Origin: Atrina japonica | Lineage: Eukaryota > Mollusca > Bivalvia > Pterioida > Pinnidae | DNA: 64,000 nucleotides | Direction of reading: 5' to 3' | Assembly (NCBI GenBank): GCA_030159075.1 | Contig: BROG01000377.1 | Span: 242,001 to 306,000 of the forward strand | Part shown: in pieces, positions 46,612 to 59,411 of the stretch | Layout: every line of letters begins with the position of its first letter | Position numbering within the stretch: the stretch's first letter is position 1 | Made by a program: the position numbers and the translations under genes | Notes under the pieces: model-generated | Databases searched by the model: none | Seen by the model: only the letters and a program-made list of their open reading frames with translations | What the model was told of the DNA's origin: nothing

Positions 46612-48214
46612 TATAAAAAATTTCAGATACCAAAGTATAAATCAATAGAATGTCCAGGACATAGATACAAATCCGGTAAACATGGACAAACACGGACCTC
46701 TGAAAACCAAGGGGTGGGATCAGGTGCCATGGATGAGTAAGCATCCCCTGTCGACCGGTCACACCCGCCGTGAGTCCACAGTCAAGTCCAATGAAACACG
46801 TGAGGAGTGTATCCTCGTCACAATTGGTACAGACGTCTCAACAACCGCCAACGAAAAGGCAACTCAACATTTCACTTAGTGAATCAGAGTAGTCGCAAAC
46901 AAGCGTATTATACCGACCGTAAAATTTGCGGAACGTTGACATTAAACGCGGTTTTCGATATCCCTGTGTCAATAATTTGTCAGTGAGTAGTTTACCTCTG
47001 TATATGAAATCTTCATATGTTGTACACGCCCTGGCATATCGGATCATTTGTGAAATATAAAACTCCATATGCGGGTGAGACTGAGGGATATTACTACTCA
47101 AATGTGGAAAATTTACGATGGGAAAGCTGAAATCGTCGCGTTTATCGTATAGCTTAGTTGCTAATTTCCCGTCTGTGTTTATATTAAGAAAATGTCTAAG
47201 TATGAAGCGTGTGTGCTTGATTCTGTTGTATCTTTAATTTCTAGTCGCTGGGATATATCGCATTGACATATGTATGAAAGTTGTCATTATTAATTGACAA
47301 AACGTCGTCGATATATCTAAATGTCAAATTAAAGGACACCGCTAACTTTTTCTTCTTTTGATTTAGCAGTTTCTGAATGAAGTCTGCTTCGTATGAATAA
47401 AGAAACAGGTCGGCCAATAAAGGAGCACAATTGGTTCCCATAGGAATGCCGACAGTTTGTTGAAAGACCACGTCTCCGAACATTACAAATATATTGTCTA
47501 TTAGAAATACTAGCATGTTTTTTATATCAACTTCAGTATATTTATGTGTAGAATCAGAGTGGTGTTTGACGAAATAAGTATCACGATAGCCAATCACTAG
47601 ATATTTAAATTTTTGGGTACCACCTTTAATGAAAAAACATTTGTCTATGATGCTGAAAAGTCTTTCTTTTAATTTTTTATGTGGAATAGTAGTGTAAAGA
47701 GTAGAGAAGTCATAGGTTTTGATACTGTGAATTCGAGAAAAATTGTGTGCCTTGAAATTTTCTAAAAGCTGTTTAGAATTTTTAAGTATCCACATCTGAT
47801 TTACACCGCTTCTGGTATAAGCAACTGTACAGTATTGTTGAAGTTTCTCCTTAACGGCTGTCAATATCTTGGTAAGGAGTAAATATAAAGGTTTGGTAGA
47901 ACATTTGCTGGATCCTGCTATGTATCTTCGCTTATATGGGTTTTTTTTAAGTTTAGGTATCCAATATAAATGTGGTAGTTCGAAATCGGTATCCGTTGTA
48001 GGTACATCAAATGAGCGTAATACGGACACGTGATTTTGAAGGATCTCATCCTTTGAAAGTGATATGATAAAAAGCCCCCGGTCTGTTCTATACAATAACA
48101 TACCATTTGTTCTCCCTTTATCAACCGCCGGTCATTAAGGTACAAAAAATATTTTTCTATAGATCTATATCGACCGTCTGTCAGTTGTAGCCCACACAAT
48201 AAAAAGTCACCCAC
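46612..48214 (-). mobile_element. Penelope-like retroelement (family 1), broken reverse transcriptase plus 3' tail
   Basis: The main open frame, 48101-47241, shows reverse transcriptase motifs in order: LYWIPKL, TYDFSTLYTTIPH, GIPMGTNCAPLLADLF and the catalytic FRYIDDVLSI. A one-base deletion after YPS (near 47241) shifts the frame. The C-terminal part resumes at 47101-46838 (IRYARAC, FRKFYGRYN). Another frame change near 48090 separates the N-terminal part (48214). The frame ends shortly after the KFYGRYN region, and I see no GIY-YIG nuclease after it. The 3' tail (46612 to about 46838) contains the motif accggtcgacaggggatgc read on this strand. It is a dead copy as it stands. Family assignment is from recognised motifs, not a search. 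Confidence 0.85.
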
Positions 48215-48689
48215 ACCCCTTTCCTATATTATGGAATTTTTCCTACATCGATGGTCAATTTTTGTTGGTCAGGTTTTCAATTACACGTTTTCAAAGAAAA
48301 ATCGACAAAACGTTTATTGCGCAAAAAGCAATTACAGTGGGCCTATCCAATCTAATTAAAAGTCTAAAGATCTTAATCCCTTTAAAAAGTTTAGCCAGAT
48401 CAAGTATCTTTTTTAAATGGAATTCGAGGCATTCTAAATCTGTTATATCAAACAATACTTAGTTCAACATCAAATTCTTAACATAATCAAACTGACAATT
48501 TGTTCAAATATATTTTAGAGCGAAGCGTAAATACAAGCAGACTCCAGTTAACTTAAATCCCACGAACGTATTGCTAGCCATACTGTTTCTACAGACGTTT
48601 TGTCGGCTATCACGTGTCTTTGGCGTAATAAAATCTGAAACTCGCATCGGAATAGTATTATATAAAGGAATTGTATTGCAAATCTCAAT

Positions 48690-48830
48690 CGGGAGGAAGG
48701 AGGCATGCTACAATCGTCACAAATGCTACATGGAAACCCTTCAGAGTTGGTGAGAAGGTAAAGCTCGTTGAAAATGTCACCGGCTAGCTTTAGATCTGAT
48801 TGGTGAAAGGGAATAACTGAAGGCCTGTAT
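48690..48830 (-). mobile_element. Penelope-like family 2 tail, diverged fragment
   Basis: Plus-strand cgtcacaaatgctacatggaaaccc matches the tcgcaaatgttccatggaaacc part of the 50-kb copy, followed by attggtgaaaggg. Weak but collinear. Confidence 0.4.
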
Positions 48831-48867
48831 GATCGTGCTCCAAATTCGGAAGATAAAAAATTACAGA

Positions 48868-49000
48868 TACTTCAATTTTAAAAATCAAGAGGATTGGCAA
48901 ACAGCATACCGACATGGCTAACGATCGACAAAAACGAACGTCCAGAAAATCCATAAGTGGGAGCAGGTACCATCATGGAGAATTATGCACTTTGCCTTAT
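48868..49000 (-). mobile_element. Diverged family 1 tail
   Basis: Ordered weak matches: ttacagatacttcaat, aacgaacgtccagaaaat, agtgggagcaggtacc. Confidence 0.4.
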
Positions 49001-49086
49001 AGCACCCTGACATCAGTCAAATACAAAAAAAAATAATTCAAGATTAATGCCTCGGTATAGATGATTCAACAACTAATATTGAGCAG

Positions 49087-49240
49087 GTAAGGGGTCTCAG
49101 TGGCCGAGTGAGTTAGAGCATTGCGCTTTGAGCCACGAAGTATCTCACTTCCTGTAAGCGCAGGTTCGGGTCCCTGCGTTAATCTAAGCTGACTTTTGTG
49201 AGAAAGATTGCTAGTTTACTTTCGGAAGCTTCATCCTTTT
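49087..49240 (+). mobile_element. Second SINE family with tRNA-like head
   Basis: tctcagtggccgagtgagtt resembles an A-box of a class II (Ser/Leu-like) tRNA and gcaggttcgggtccctgc a B-box arm. The following gctgacttttgtgagaaag and agtttactttcgga recur elsewhere in this window, so this is a SINE and not a tRNA gene. Confidence 0.6.
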
Positions 49241-49934
49241 ATAGAAAATGCCATCCCGTTTTTTTTAAATATATAGAAAACATTCCACCTCAGTCCGGAA
49301 AATATTAATAAATCTGTTCACTGTTTATTTCAATATATAATATACTGTGAAAACATTACTGAGTGTAAATCCAATATGTTTGCCGATTATAATTTATATG
49401 ACACATTCTCATTTATTTTGAAATAAACTTATAAGAATCTTTGTCACTGATTTTTTTTTCAAACTTATAAGCAAATTTTGTTGTACATTATGCTACACCT
49501 GATTTTTACATACTTCGCAAATTTATCCAAATAGAATGAAATAATTATGCATTGTCGGTACTTCTATGATTTTGACCTTTGCTTGGCCGCGAAATATTTT
49601 ATAAATGAGCGGAAATTTATTCAAATAATCTGAGTTTTAGATTAAATCACCAATGGAATATTCCGCTGATCAAAAGATTAATGAAAAGAAAATTGATTGT
49701 ATTTACTGAAAGAAACATTTAATTTCGATGTCATCAGAGAATTGTGTAAATTGCGAGTTTTTTATATTTTTTGTAGTGTATATATTTAGAATCCTGGACC
49801 ATAGTTTAAAATAAACCGACTTAGCTCAGGTTTAACATCAAAGTCTAACCCTAAATGGACAAATGATAAATTTTTCTATACAGGGAAGGGGAAATGGATT
49901 AGAAAATTTTCTCCCCGGGGAAGTTTTTATATAG

Positions 49935-50160
49935 AAAGTAAAATTGAAGAAGTACCAATCAATAATCAAAAACACAAGTCCATTATAACACGACGAATTA
50001 GATGTGCAAATGGTCTCAACATGAAGAACAATTATGAATCCCAAACGGGATAAGACCAGGTGTCCGGAAGGAGTCAGCGTCGCACCCGTCGCAAATGTTC
50101 CATGGAAACCTTTCTAGTTCGATGAACGGGTCAAGTTCGATGAAAAGCATTATTGGTGGA
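49935..50160 (-). mobile_element. Penelope-like family 2, 3' tail
   Basis: Close match to 29440-29670, including the plus-strand motifs gaattagatgtgca and cccaaacgggataagacc. No coding part is present. Confidence 0.7.
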
Positions 50161-50169
50161 ACTGTGGAA

Positions 50170-50200
50170 TTTTTTTTTTTTTTTTTTGGGGGGGGGGGGG
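50170..50200. repeat. (T)18(G)13 homopolymer junction
   Basis: Directly visible. A lone (G)13 is at 6907-6919. Confidence 0.9.
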
Positions 50201-50710
50201 TTCTATATGACACCGGCGGGCTTTTCCTGGGTACATTGTAACCAGGTTTTCTCCTCCATTATTAAAATGTCGTTGCCACAATATAACAGAAAAATTGTTG
50301 AATGTGGCATAAAAAAATCCAAAAATTTCGAATTCAAACAGGAACTTTATCTTTAAATTGTTGAAACATGATATTTGCATTATATCGTTATTAAAAACGC
50401 TATTTATGATAATGCCATCCTTGTGCCAGGGTAAGGAAAATACTTCTAAATATGAGGGTCTAAATATTTAAATAATTGGCAAACTATATATTAAACGAAA
50501 TGTTAAGGTAATATTTTCAACATTTTGTCCAGCAATGAATGCTCAAGACAATTGGAAAAAAGGGAAAACTTTTTACGGATTTCTCTGGGACAACACCTTC
50601 CGATTCGAAGTCTGTAAAACTTAAAATAATTCATCTACGATGGGAATATACACTCAAGACATCTGGTGTATGGACTTTCTTGTTTCATACTCAAGCTCAA
50701 ACAGACAGTA

Positions 50711-50879
50711 GCTGCGTTTACCCCAAACATTATTTCGATTTTTTCTACTTTTACTACGCGTACTTGATGGACAATAACATATAAACACAGGCTAAAGTAA
50801 AATATTCCTATATAATTAAGTAATAAGAGTAAAAAACAAAAAAGAAATATGTTTACAAACACAGCTAATGCCCCTTTAA
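50711..50879. mobile_element. Family H MITE, deleted copy
   Basis: ctgcgtttaccccaaacatt to acacagctaatgccccttta. The middle is shortened and the left terminus is lost. Confidence 0.65.
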
Positions 50880-50955
50880 GAGTTGTGAAGCTTATTTATT
50901 AATAGTTTTTATTTTATTATATATTGTCTTCAATCAGGACTAATTTTCTTTTTAC

Positions 50956-51332
50956 TACGTCTGGGTCGTTGCCGCTGTTTGTGGACCGTTTGACTACCGA
51001 CGGGTATACATAACCCAATTAAGTATCTGGTATTTTGTGCAAGTACTAAAGGAATATTTTAAGTGGACAGTTCCGTTCCGTAAAGTCGTCAAAAACTAAG
51101 ATAGTCATATTTCTACTGTGGTTACTCCTAGGCAGCTTTCGGTAAACATTTAGATAATTATTTCGGTCTTGTATGATGCCGGTTTGTTCCGAACTCTGCA
51201 TCCATTCTAAATTCGAAATCAACTGATGTAATTAAATAATAAGAGAAACGGTCATCCTGAACATGTTTTGGTCCCAATTATTATTTTTATTTGAAATCTT
51301 TAACTTTGGTGCTATTTGTATAATATTTAAAA
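50956..51332 (+). repeat. Family R2 copy
   Basis: gtcgttgccgctgtttgtgg ... aagatagtcatatttctac ... ctttaactttggtgctattt. Confidence 0.65.
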
Positions 51333-51983
51333 CGTATTTCTGACGGACAGTTCTATGTATGATAAAACTAATATAACTCTACGCTTTGCTTTTCAATGAT
51401 CGTTCGATGTGTAGTATTTCAATACTCATCTTTCTTATCGATGGTGCTGTTCGAGTAATTTGTCTGAAGGAAGCTATAATCTAGTGATGCTGATAAAGAA
51501 ATCGTAACTGGAAATTTAGATTATCAAAGTGTGTTTTGTTGAACTAGGAGATTTTATAACCGGTTTTATATACGCCTTTAGTAATCTGACACAAACAGAT
51601 AGCTTTCGTATCGATCATAGTGTATGTTCCCTTTGTATTAGCGGCAGCAGTGATAAAACACATCTGATTGGAAAGGATTTGATATCTAAAGCCGAGAAAT
51701 GAAGAGGCGCTAAACCCATGAAGCTTGGAATTAGAAAGCTAATAATTTGAGATTAATCCGAGTTTACATATTTAAATCGATGAGAGATGCTTGTATTTGA
51801 TACTGAAAGTTAACATGGTTATAATACAACTAATAGAGGTAAGTTAGATTTTTATCAAATAATTAACTAATGTATTTAAAAATTACAACAACCGAAATTT
51901 TCTTAGAAACATACCGTTACATCGTATATACTTTCTTATCTGTGATTTTTATGTTATAACTTTTTGAAAATGTAACAACTGGT

Positions 51984-52085
<102 letters not shown>

Positions 52086-52203
52086 AAAATGACTAACACC
52101 ACATCTAATATACGGACAAAATAGTCAATTTAGTGCTTTATATATTCTTTTCATGACTTGAATTCATTGCTTAGGATATATAATGTTGTTGGTTTTAGTG
52201 CTT

Positions 52204-52308
<105 letters not shown>

Positions 52309-53174
52309 GAACTGTATTGTCGCTTGAAATTATAAATTACTGTTGCTTCATTAAAGCTGTTTATAAATTTTTATTACTGAGATAATTATATTGATTAAAC
52401 TCAAGAGAGGTTATTCAGATACATGTATTTCGACATTTATCGTCACCATAACTCATTATGTCAGTATAGCCCTCTTTCTATCCTCATCCTTCTTATTTTG
52501 GAGTGAACTTTTGTAAATACTGTAATGAAAACTATTTTTAGCTTGTAAACATTTTATGATAAAACATAAAAATGTTTTTTTAATGTCGGTACAAGAGCAT
52601 ATAAAGCATTTCATAAACGATAAATAGTTTAGGACTTATATTAAAATTCGTGGGTTTTTTTTACAAGTTGTAAAATGAAATACTGTTTCATTTCAAATGG
52701 AAATACATGTAAGAGTATTCTTTTTTATAATTTTTTTTTACAGTTTAACCTGAGAATGTCTTACTTATATTTTACAAATTACAGATCATTTTAACAGTTT
52801 TCCCTTGACAAAAAACACCCAATGTGCTAACCATGATATATTTTGCTCATCAAAATTCTGATCTTTATTTAATTTGCAGTAGACAATATTTTGAATAACA
52901 ATGTACAACAAAATTAAAGATAAAAAAAACATAGATCAATATTTTTCTGGCTCGATTATTAAATAATCATTTATATATATACATATATAGCAATAAAAAG
53001 GACTAAAGAGTAAAGACAATGATATAGTATGATTTGTATGATTAATCATTTCGTCCTGAAAAGGAGACAGGTCGTCTCGTACATTTGATTGTTTTTTGTC
53101 ATTGTCGTTAATCATTTTAGTGTTTTATATAATTCGTTTCATGACTTGTATTTGTTTAGATTCGACGTCTGCGG

Positions 53175-53294
<120 letters not shown>

Positions 53295-53699
53295 TTGTTG
53301 GTTTTTGTGATATGTACATACAGTAAAACCTCTGTATAATGCCCTCGTTTCATTTGCCACCTCGCTTTACGTCTCATTTTTTGAAAGATTATTATTTATA
53401 GATAGCTCAAATTAGCAATAAGAATGATAATGAATTGAAAAAAGGGTTAATTACGATGTGTTAGTCTATGTCATTATTTCGTTTGACAGAATGGAACATA
53501 TTTAGAGAGCCTTGTGAACAATTTCACTTTTTACGTAACCATGATATATATATGTATTAAATAATTTTAATAAATTTATTTGACTATTTTTAAAAAGTTG
53601 TGTGTTTTAGACGAATATGAAATCCCAAGATTGTCTAATAATGCCCATTTCACGAGAGAAGTGCGTAGAATTGATGGCTACTTTTATTTGTCAAAATAA

Positions 53700-53815
53700 T
53701 ACGGGGGAATATCGTTTACAGTTAACATTCGGCACATTATATGGTCGGTATAATTACCTTGTTTGCAATAAATATGTTTCACTCACTGGAAAGTTGAGTC
53801 ATCAGTTGTCCGATT
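53700..53815 (+). mobile_element. Penelope-like C-terminal fragment
   Basis: atggtcggtataattacctt reads GRYNYLVC and then VSLTGKLS, matching the family 1 C-terminus. It is isolated, with no tail directly after it. Confidence 0.55.
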
Positions 53816-54084
53816 CACATAACTCTATAACATTTCGGTTTTTAAATGGATGATGCCAAACTTTCTCGGTTATGTAAAGTTTCAAAGAAATGTGTTCATA
53901 TTCTGCACTGGATACTTGGATCTATAATGATAAGTAAGAACGACTACTCTTACCAATGTAGCTTTAATATATCACCTAAAATTTAAATTCGTCCTGGTCA
54001 CGAAATAGTTCTCGAGATAGATTCTGAACCATGGTTTATATCTCATCTGTTTTAATTTAAATCTGACTGTTTACTCAAGATGCT

Positions 54085-54305
54085 AGTGTGAGCGGTCGAC
54101 AGTGAATGTTTATTCATCCATGACACCTGATCTCACTTCTGAATCTCCCGCTGATTCCTGTAATGCTGTTTGTAACCGAGTCGTAAACAGAATTTCTTAA
54201 ATTTTGTTTTTGGCTGTTTACTTTTGGCTGGTGTGGCCGGTCGACATGCAATGTATATTCATCCTTGGCACCCGATCTCACCTCAGTATCATCCGGAAGC
54301 CACTA
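54085..54305 (+). mobile_element. Two tandem family 1 tail fragments
   Basis: gagcggtcgacagtgaatg with acacctgatctcacttctg, then about 140 bp later tggccggtcgacatgcaatg with cacccgatctcacctcag. Both are in plus orientation. Confidence 0.55.
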
Positions 54306-54309
54306 TTTC

Positions 54310-55900
54310 TAATTCTATAACATAACCCGAAAAACGACAAAGGAATATTATTGATCTTCCTTAAATCTCTCTACCCCTCGCTTTCTGAAATGATTATCAT
54401 CTTTATATCATCTTTTGTTCACAATACACTAATATATATCATTTTTTGTATTTGTGTAACTGTGGTGATATATTGCAGCCGAAAGATAAGAAATTATCAT
54501 CAAGAATATTGAAAAACATTTAGATAACACATTTCTGCAGTCTCTCTATTTATTCCCTAGACTATGCTGTACATGAACTCACCAACATACTAACGCAATT
54601 AATTCGAAATAAATGCACTTTCCCGTATTATCAATTTTATTACAATAATTTTTAAATGGTGTTCATTCACGTATTATCAATTAATAAGACCAGAATATCT
54701 CTTTCGCATTTTAGTTTGGTTTTGCTCGCCGGGACAAACCGTCTGAAGAGTTAAAGTTCTATACCCGGCCTCATCGCCGGTAGGATAAAGAGAACTCTTT
54801 TAATGATGGAATTGTTTTGTCGTAGATTTGTTTTTTTTTATCGTGAATCATGGTGAAATGTTTAAAACTATTTTTTGATATACAATAATTGTATCATAGT
54901 TGAAACTATAAAACAATTTCGTTCAGCCCATAATAATTCGTTGAAATTCAATTGGCTAACTTATTTTCTACTCTGAAGGGATTGTTACCGGTGTAACATG
55001 AAAACTTGATCCGCCATAGAAATGCTACCCAATGACACTTCATACAATACAATATTTAACCGTTAGAGATAGAAATCTTACCAGGGTACTTGTAGAAAAA
55101 TGACTCCCTTCAACATTCCTGTTAGCCGTCCCGTGAAAAAGTGACCCCAAAGTAAAATGCCCCCCTCCCTGTATTTTAAGGAAAAGAAACATCTACACTA
55201 ATGACATGCATATATTAGGCCTAATTATTATCTGGACAACACAGGACCCGCTTGGGGTTTTTGTTTGAAGGTGGCATATAAAAATCAGAATGGCTAATTT
55301 TCTGGCAACCTTCTTACATCAGACTTAGAAAAAATATTATGGCAATTTTAATTGCCCCGAGAGAGATTCGAAACCACTAAGCATTCTCGTGATTCCCTAC
55401 CCTGAAATCTCACGTGGTATATATATTATGTCAAAAAATCATTATTCTTATTTCCCTCGTTGTGCACTTCTCTAAATCCAGAGCTCGGGTTATTTATCTA
55501 TCTAGGTATGGATAAATTTTCTACAACTGCCCGGGTATAATTTCTACTTAGAATATTGACTCCATGGAGTTGTTTCTATGCGTGTCACTTTTCTACATTA
55601 CATGACATCGAACACTATAAGTCGATGATCGGGTGTTATTGCATTTTCATTGACGGAGTTATCTTTCCTAAAATGAATTTCTTACTATACTGTAGAGGGC
55701 GGTATTGGGCAAGCAAATATCACAGTACCTGTGGTAATGTCTTGTGGTACAATGAAATGTTAATGCCTGCTTAGGTCGGTACTAGTTCTTTGGTCTGATA
55801 GTGTTGCTTTGGGTAGTGGAGTAATTCCGTCGCTGGCAACTGATTATAAACCTAACTTAACCAGACATTAACATGTAGAAAGACAAAGACAGAGGTAAAT
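54310..55900. other. No gene seen
   Basis: Unique sequence. A 72-codon frame at 55556-55774 has several Cys (CFYACHF, GCYCIF) but no splice context that I could support. Confidence 0.45.
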
Positions 55901-55904
55901 ACAG

Positions 55905-56745
55905 ACTCTGAATTATGCTCCTTTATTGGCCGACCTGTTCCTTTATTAATACGAAGCAGACTTCATTCAGAAACTGCTGAATCAAAAGGAGAAAAAGTTA
56001 GCGGTGTCCTTTAATTTGACATTTAGATATATCGACGACGTTTTGTCAATTAATAATGATAATTTTCATACATATGTCAATGCGATATATCCCAGCGAAC
56101 TAGAAATTGGAGATACAACAGAATCAAGAACACACGCTTCATACTTAGACATTTTACTTAATATAAACACAGACGGGAAATTAGCAACTAAGCTATACAA
56201 TAAACGCGACGAATTCGGCTTTCCCATCGTGGATTTTCCACCTTTGAGTGGTGGTGTCCCTCGGTCACCCGCATGTGGAGTTTGTGTTTCACGGGTGATC
56301 CGATGTGCCAGTGCGTGTACAACATGTGGGGATTTCATATGCAGAGATGAACTGCTCACTGACAGGTTGTTGACACAGGGATATCGAAAGCCGCGTCCGA
56401 TGTCGGCGTTCCGCAAATTTTACGGTCGGTATAATAGTCTTGTTTGCGACTACTCTGTTTCACTAGGTGAAATGTTGAGTTGCCTTTTCGTTGGCGGTTG
56501 TTGAGACGTCTGTACCAATTGTGACGAGGATACACTCCTCACTTGTTTCATTGGACTTGACTGTGGACTCACGGCGGGTGTGACCGGTCGACAGGGGATG
56601 CTTACGCCTCCATGGCACCTGATCCCACCTCTTGGTTTCCAGAGGTCCGTGTTTGTCCATTTTTACCGGATTTGTATCTATGTCCTGGACATTCTATTGA
56701 TTTATACTTTGGTATCTGAAATTTTTATATTATCTCCATAAATAG
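55905..56745 (+). mobile_element. 5'-truncated Penelope-like family 1 copy
   Basis: The element begins inside the reverse transcriptase at APLLADLFLY, followed by an in-frame stop, and continues through FRYIDDVLSI without the one-base deletion of the 47-kb copy. It carries the C-terminal domain (SYLDILLNI, FRKFYGRYN) to a stop near 56504, then the family 1 3' tail ending gtatctgaaatttttat. Cys-for-other substitutions (CGVCVSRVIRC) suggest CpG or neutral decay. 5' truncation is typical of target-primed retroelements. Confidence 0.85.
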
Positions 56746-57112
56746 ACTTCACAATTCTGCAAACACGCATTACATGTGTGTCTGCTTAACACGTTAGATA
56801 AAAATATTTTTACAAACAAAATATTCCACGAAAGGTTATTATCTTGAACCAATATTATTACACGCTTGTCAAAACCATATTATTGACATGGGGTTCCTTA
56901 AAATGGCACCGGAATATATTCGGAAATGATATATTGATTTTTTTCCACATATTTCATTCTGAGAGAACGTGAGATTTGTGCTGATGGTTGTCTGGTTAAT
57001 TTCTAAAATACATTATGCTGTAACTGCGGGTATAAACATGATACTTACAGCAATAAATAAATTCCTGTTTTGAAGACAAATTAGTTTACGCATTTGTAGG
57101 CCTATCTGAATA

Positions 57113-57260
57113 AATATTATGAGCAATACCAAAATTATAGATTTACAATGAAAGCCGAGACAAATGCTCAAGACGGTCATTTGATAAACGTTTTATAAAC
57201 ATATCTCCAGCAAGAATAAAATATATTGGTACCCGAAATAACAGACCAATGTCATTCCTA
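57113..57260 (-). repeat. Family R2, 3' part, minus (diverged)
   Basis: aatattatgagcaataccaa, gctcaagacggtcatttg. Confidence 0.45.
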
Positions 57261-57561
57261 TGAGTAACCCTTCCAACCCCAAATGTCTAGATGGTATGCT
57301 CTTTTCTGTTGGTTAGACAAGTCTATAATGGCCTGTAGGATTTAAAGGGTAAGTATTTACGAACAGGTAACTTAACATTTCAGTAAGTGGTGATGATGAA
57401 CACGACAGTAAAATTTGAGAGATGTTGACTTTAAATGCGATACCTCATATTTTGTGACAATTGTGGGTGGTTTTATCAAGAGATGAAAGTATGGTCACGT
57501 GTATGTAAGTCACAAAGCCGTGCCGACAAAGCGGCGAATATATTTTATTATAGTCATACAC

Positions 57562-58372
57562 AAGGAGCTGTTAGTTTCTTTGCAATGACGTAGTAATTTT
57601 ATTTGAGGCAAAAAGCTATTAAATTTCAGGTGAAAGTGATTTGGGTTTCATAAATAATCAGCTGGTAGTAAGGTATCTGATTCGTATTTTTGAAATTTTG
57701 GGACAAAGTCGAAATGATGGGAGCAAAACTGCTTTTCTTTGATAAGAGTATTCCTATTTATAAGGATGAGACGGAAATGTGGAACAAAATGTTTTTTATC
57801 ATTTAAAATGATTTCGTTTGTGCAAAACGGAATAAATATAACACCGAAAACGAAATGTCGAAATAGTAGAACAACAAATGAAAACGGGTCGGCACGACCT
57901 TAAACCGAGCACAACCTACATTTGCTCAATGGTACATGTAGTACATTTGAAGTCATATAATAAAATGTTACTTTTTAACCGGCAGTTTTGTGTAATGGAT
58001 AAAGTCAGACGTTAAACTCGAACCATATAGGCCAACAATGAACGAAAGACTGGAATATTTGAGTGTTTTTCTAAATTACGGATGCTTCATTGTTGACAAA
58101 TCAACAATACACATTTTGTAAACTTTTACATATATACATTGCTACAAGTCAATTGCTATATAAACACCAAATGAATGATTTTTGAATTTACATGATGACC
58201 ACACATTTCTCACTATGAACTTGGTGTTAGTTGACGAGAAATCGCCGTTAAATTAGTTCTGTTGACTCTATTTTCACAAAAATTTAATAGATAAAGTAAC
58301 ACTTGCATTTGAACTTCCTATGAAATACCTTTGGCGGCGAATTGATGCTTTGCATCAAATTTTTCTTGTTTA
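57562..58372. repeat. Diverged internal copy of the 12-kb long-TIR element
   Basis: Starts aaggagctgttagtttcttt as at 12159 and ends gatgctttgcatcaa as at about 12943. No TIRs are seen. It is shortened by many deletions of 1-10 bp and interrupted by about 200 bp of unrelated sequence at 58007-58215. Confidence 0.75.
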
Positions 58373-58497
58373 TATATCATACTCAATTCGTGTTGCAATG
58401 CCCAAGAGACAAGATGGTAATATATTCGGCATTTAATGCTGGTAGTAAATCTGAGTTTGTCCTTTTGGAAATATAAATAAGAAAACTGCTTCTTTCT

Positions 58498-58556
58498 TCC
58501 AATTTGGATGAGACAGTAATAACGGAGGTTACGTGTCGAAGTAGATGTCGGCACTA
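58498..58556 (+). mobile_element. SINE remnant
   Basis: ggatgagacagtaataacgg and gtagatgtcggcac align with the SINE body. The rest is decayed. Confidence 0.5.
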
Positions 58557-58760
58557 TCCTAAAAGGCCAAAAAGTTTACCGGCACGAAAATGAATGCTCA
58601 AAATTACACAATAATGTTCAAATTTTTTACAACACATAAAATAGATTTTAATACATTTTGGAAGAGTAACATGGAGTTAGTGCTTTGTCCAAGGTAATAT
58701 TAAATTTGTCACTATAAAAGGCCAAAATTTACACGAAAATAACTTTAAATAATGTGTCAA
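58556..58760. repeat. Two diverged 160-bp units
   Basis: aaaaggccaaaaagtttacc at 58560 and aaaaggccaaaatttacacg at 58727, each followed by cacgaaaat. Confidence 0.45.
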
Positions 58761-59411
58761 TTTTTTATTTAGTTAATACATTTTTAACATGTTATACCTT
58801 TTTTTTTTAATCTGATGTATTCTATTTCTCTTTTCATTTCTTTTCGTTATAATAGATAATAAGTTTAACTCATCGCCCGCCTGTGGTCACATATAGACGC
58901 TTCTAAATCAATAAATATCATGGCCTAAGGTCATAATTTAGAAGTGAACAAGTTAACCCCTAAATCCTTAAATTCTAATTGGTATGCAAGTTTCTATAGT
59001 ATAAAACCAGGCAACATCTGTCTGAAGGGTTGAAAGTTTTAACATTGTTTGTAAAATTATTACAAAATTTGGATTCTAAATCATACACCCCTGCATTGTG
59101 GCAATTGACTTAACCATTTTTTGAAATGAGCAGGCCCAAATGTGACTTCAGGGGTTAATGAGATAATGATGATAAATGAAATAATTCCGAAACATTCAAA
59201 CGTCTACAAAAATTATTGTAACTCCATTTTTATTCACGATAATTAAATTTACGCGTAATTTCGCGAAAGGTGGGCGAAAATAAAATTATTGCGTAATGAA
59301 TTATGATAATAGTATGATGAAATGGGCATTTGAAATCGCGAAAATATCATCTCGCGTATACATTAAAAACTTGTATATCGCAAAAACAAAACACTGTGAA
59401 ATTTTCCGGAT

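Noticed and set aside
49090..49185. A functional tRNA gene
   Set aside because: The A- and B-box-like parts fit, but the acceptor arm does not close well and the following sequence recurs at 34.5 and 44.5 kb, so it is a SINE head.
55556..55774. Cys-containing 72-codon frame as a further module of the cysteine-rich family
   Set aside because: Its Cys spacing does not fit C-x5-C-x6-C-x6-C-x4-C-x-C, and no matching splice borders were found.
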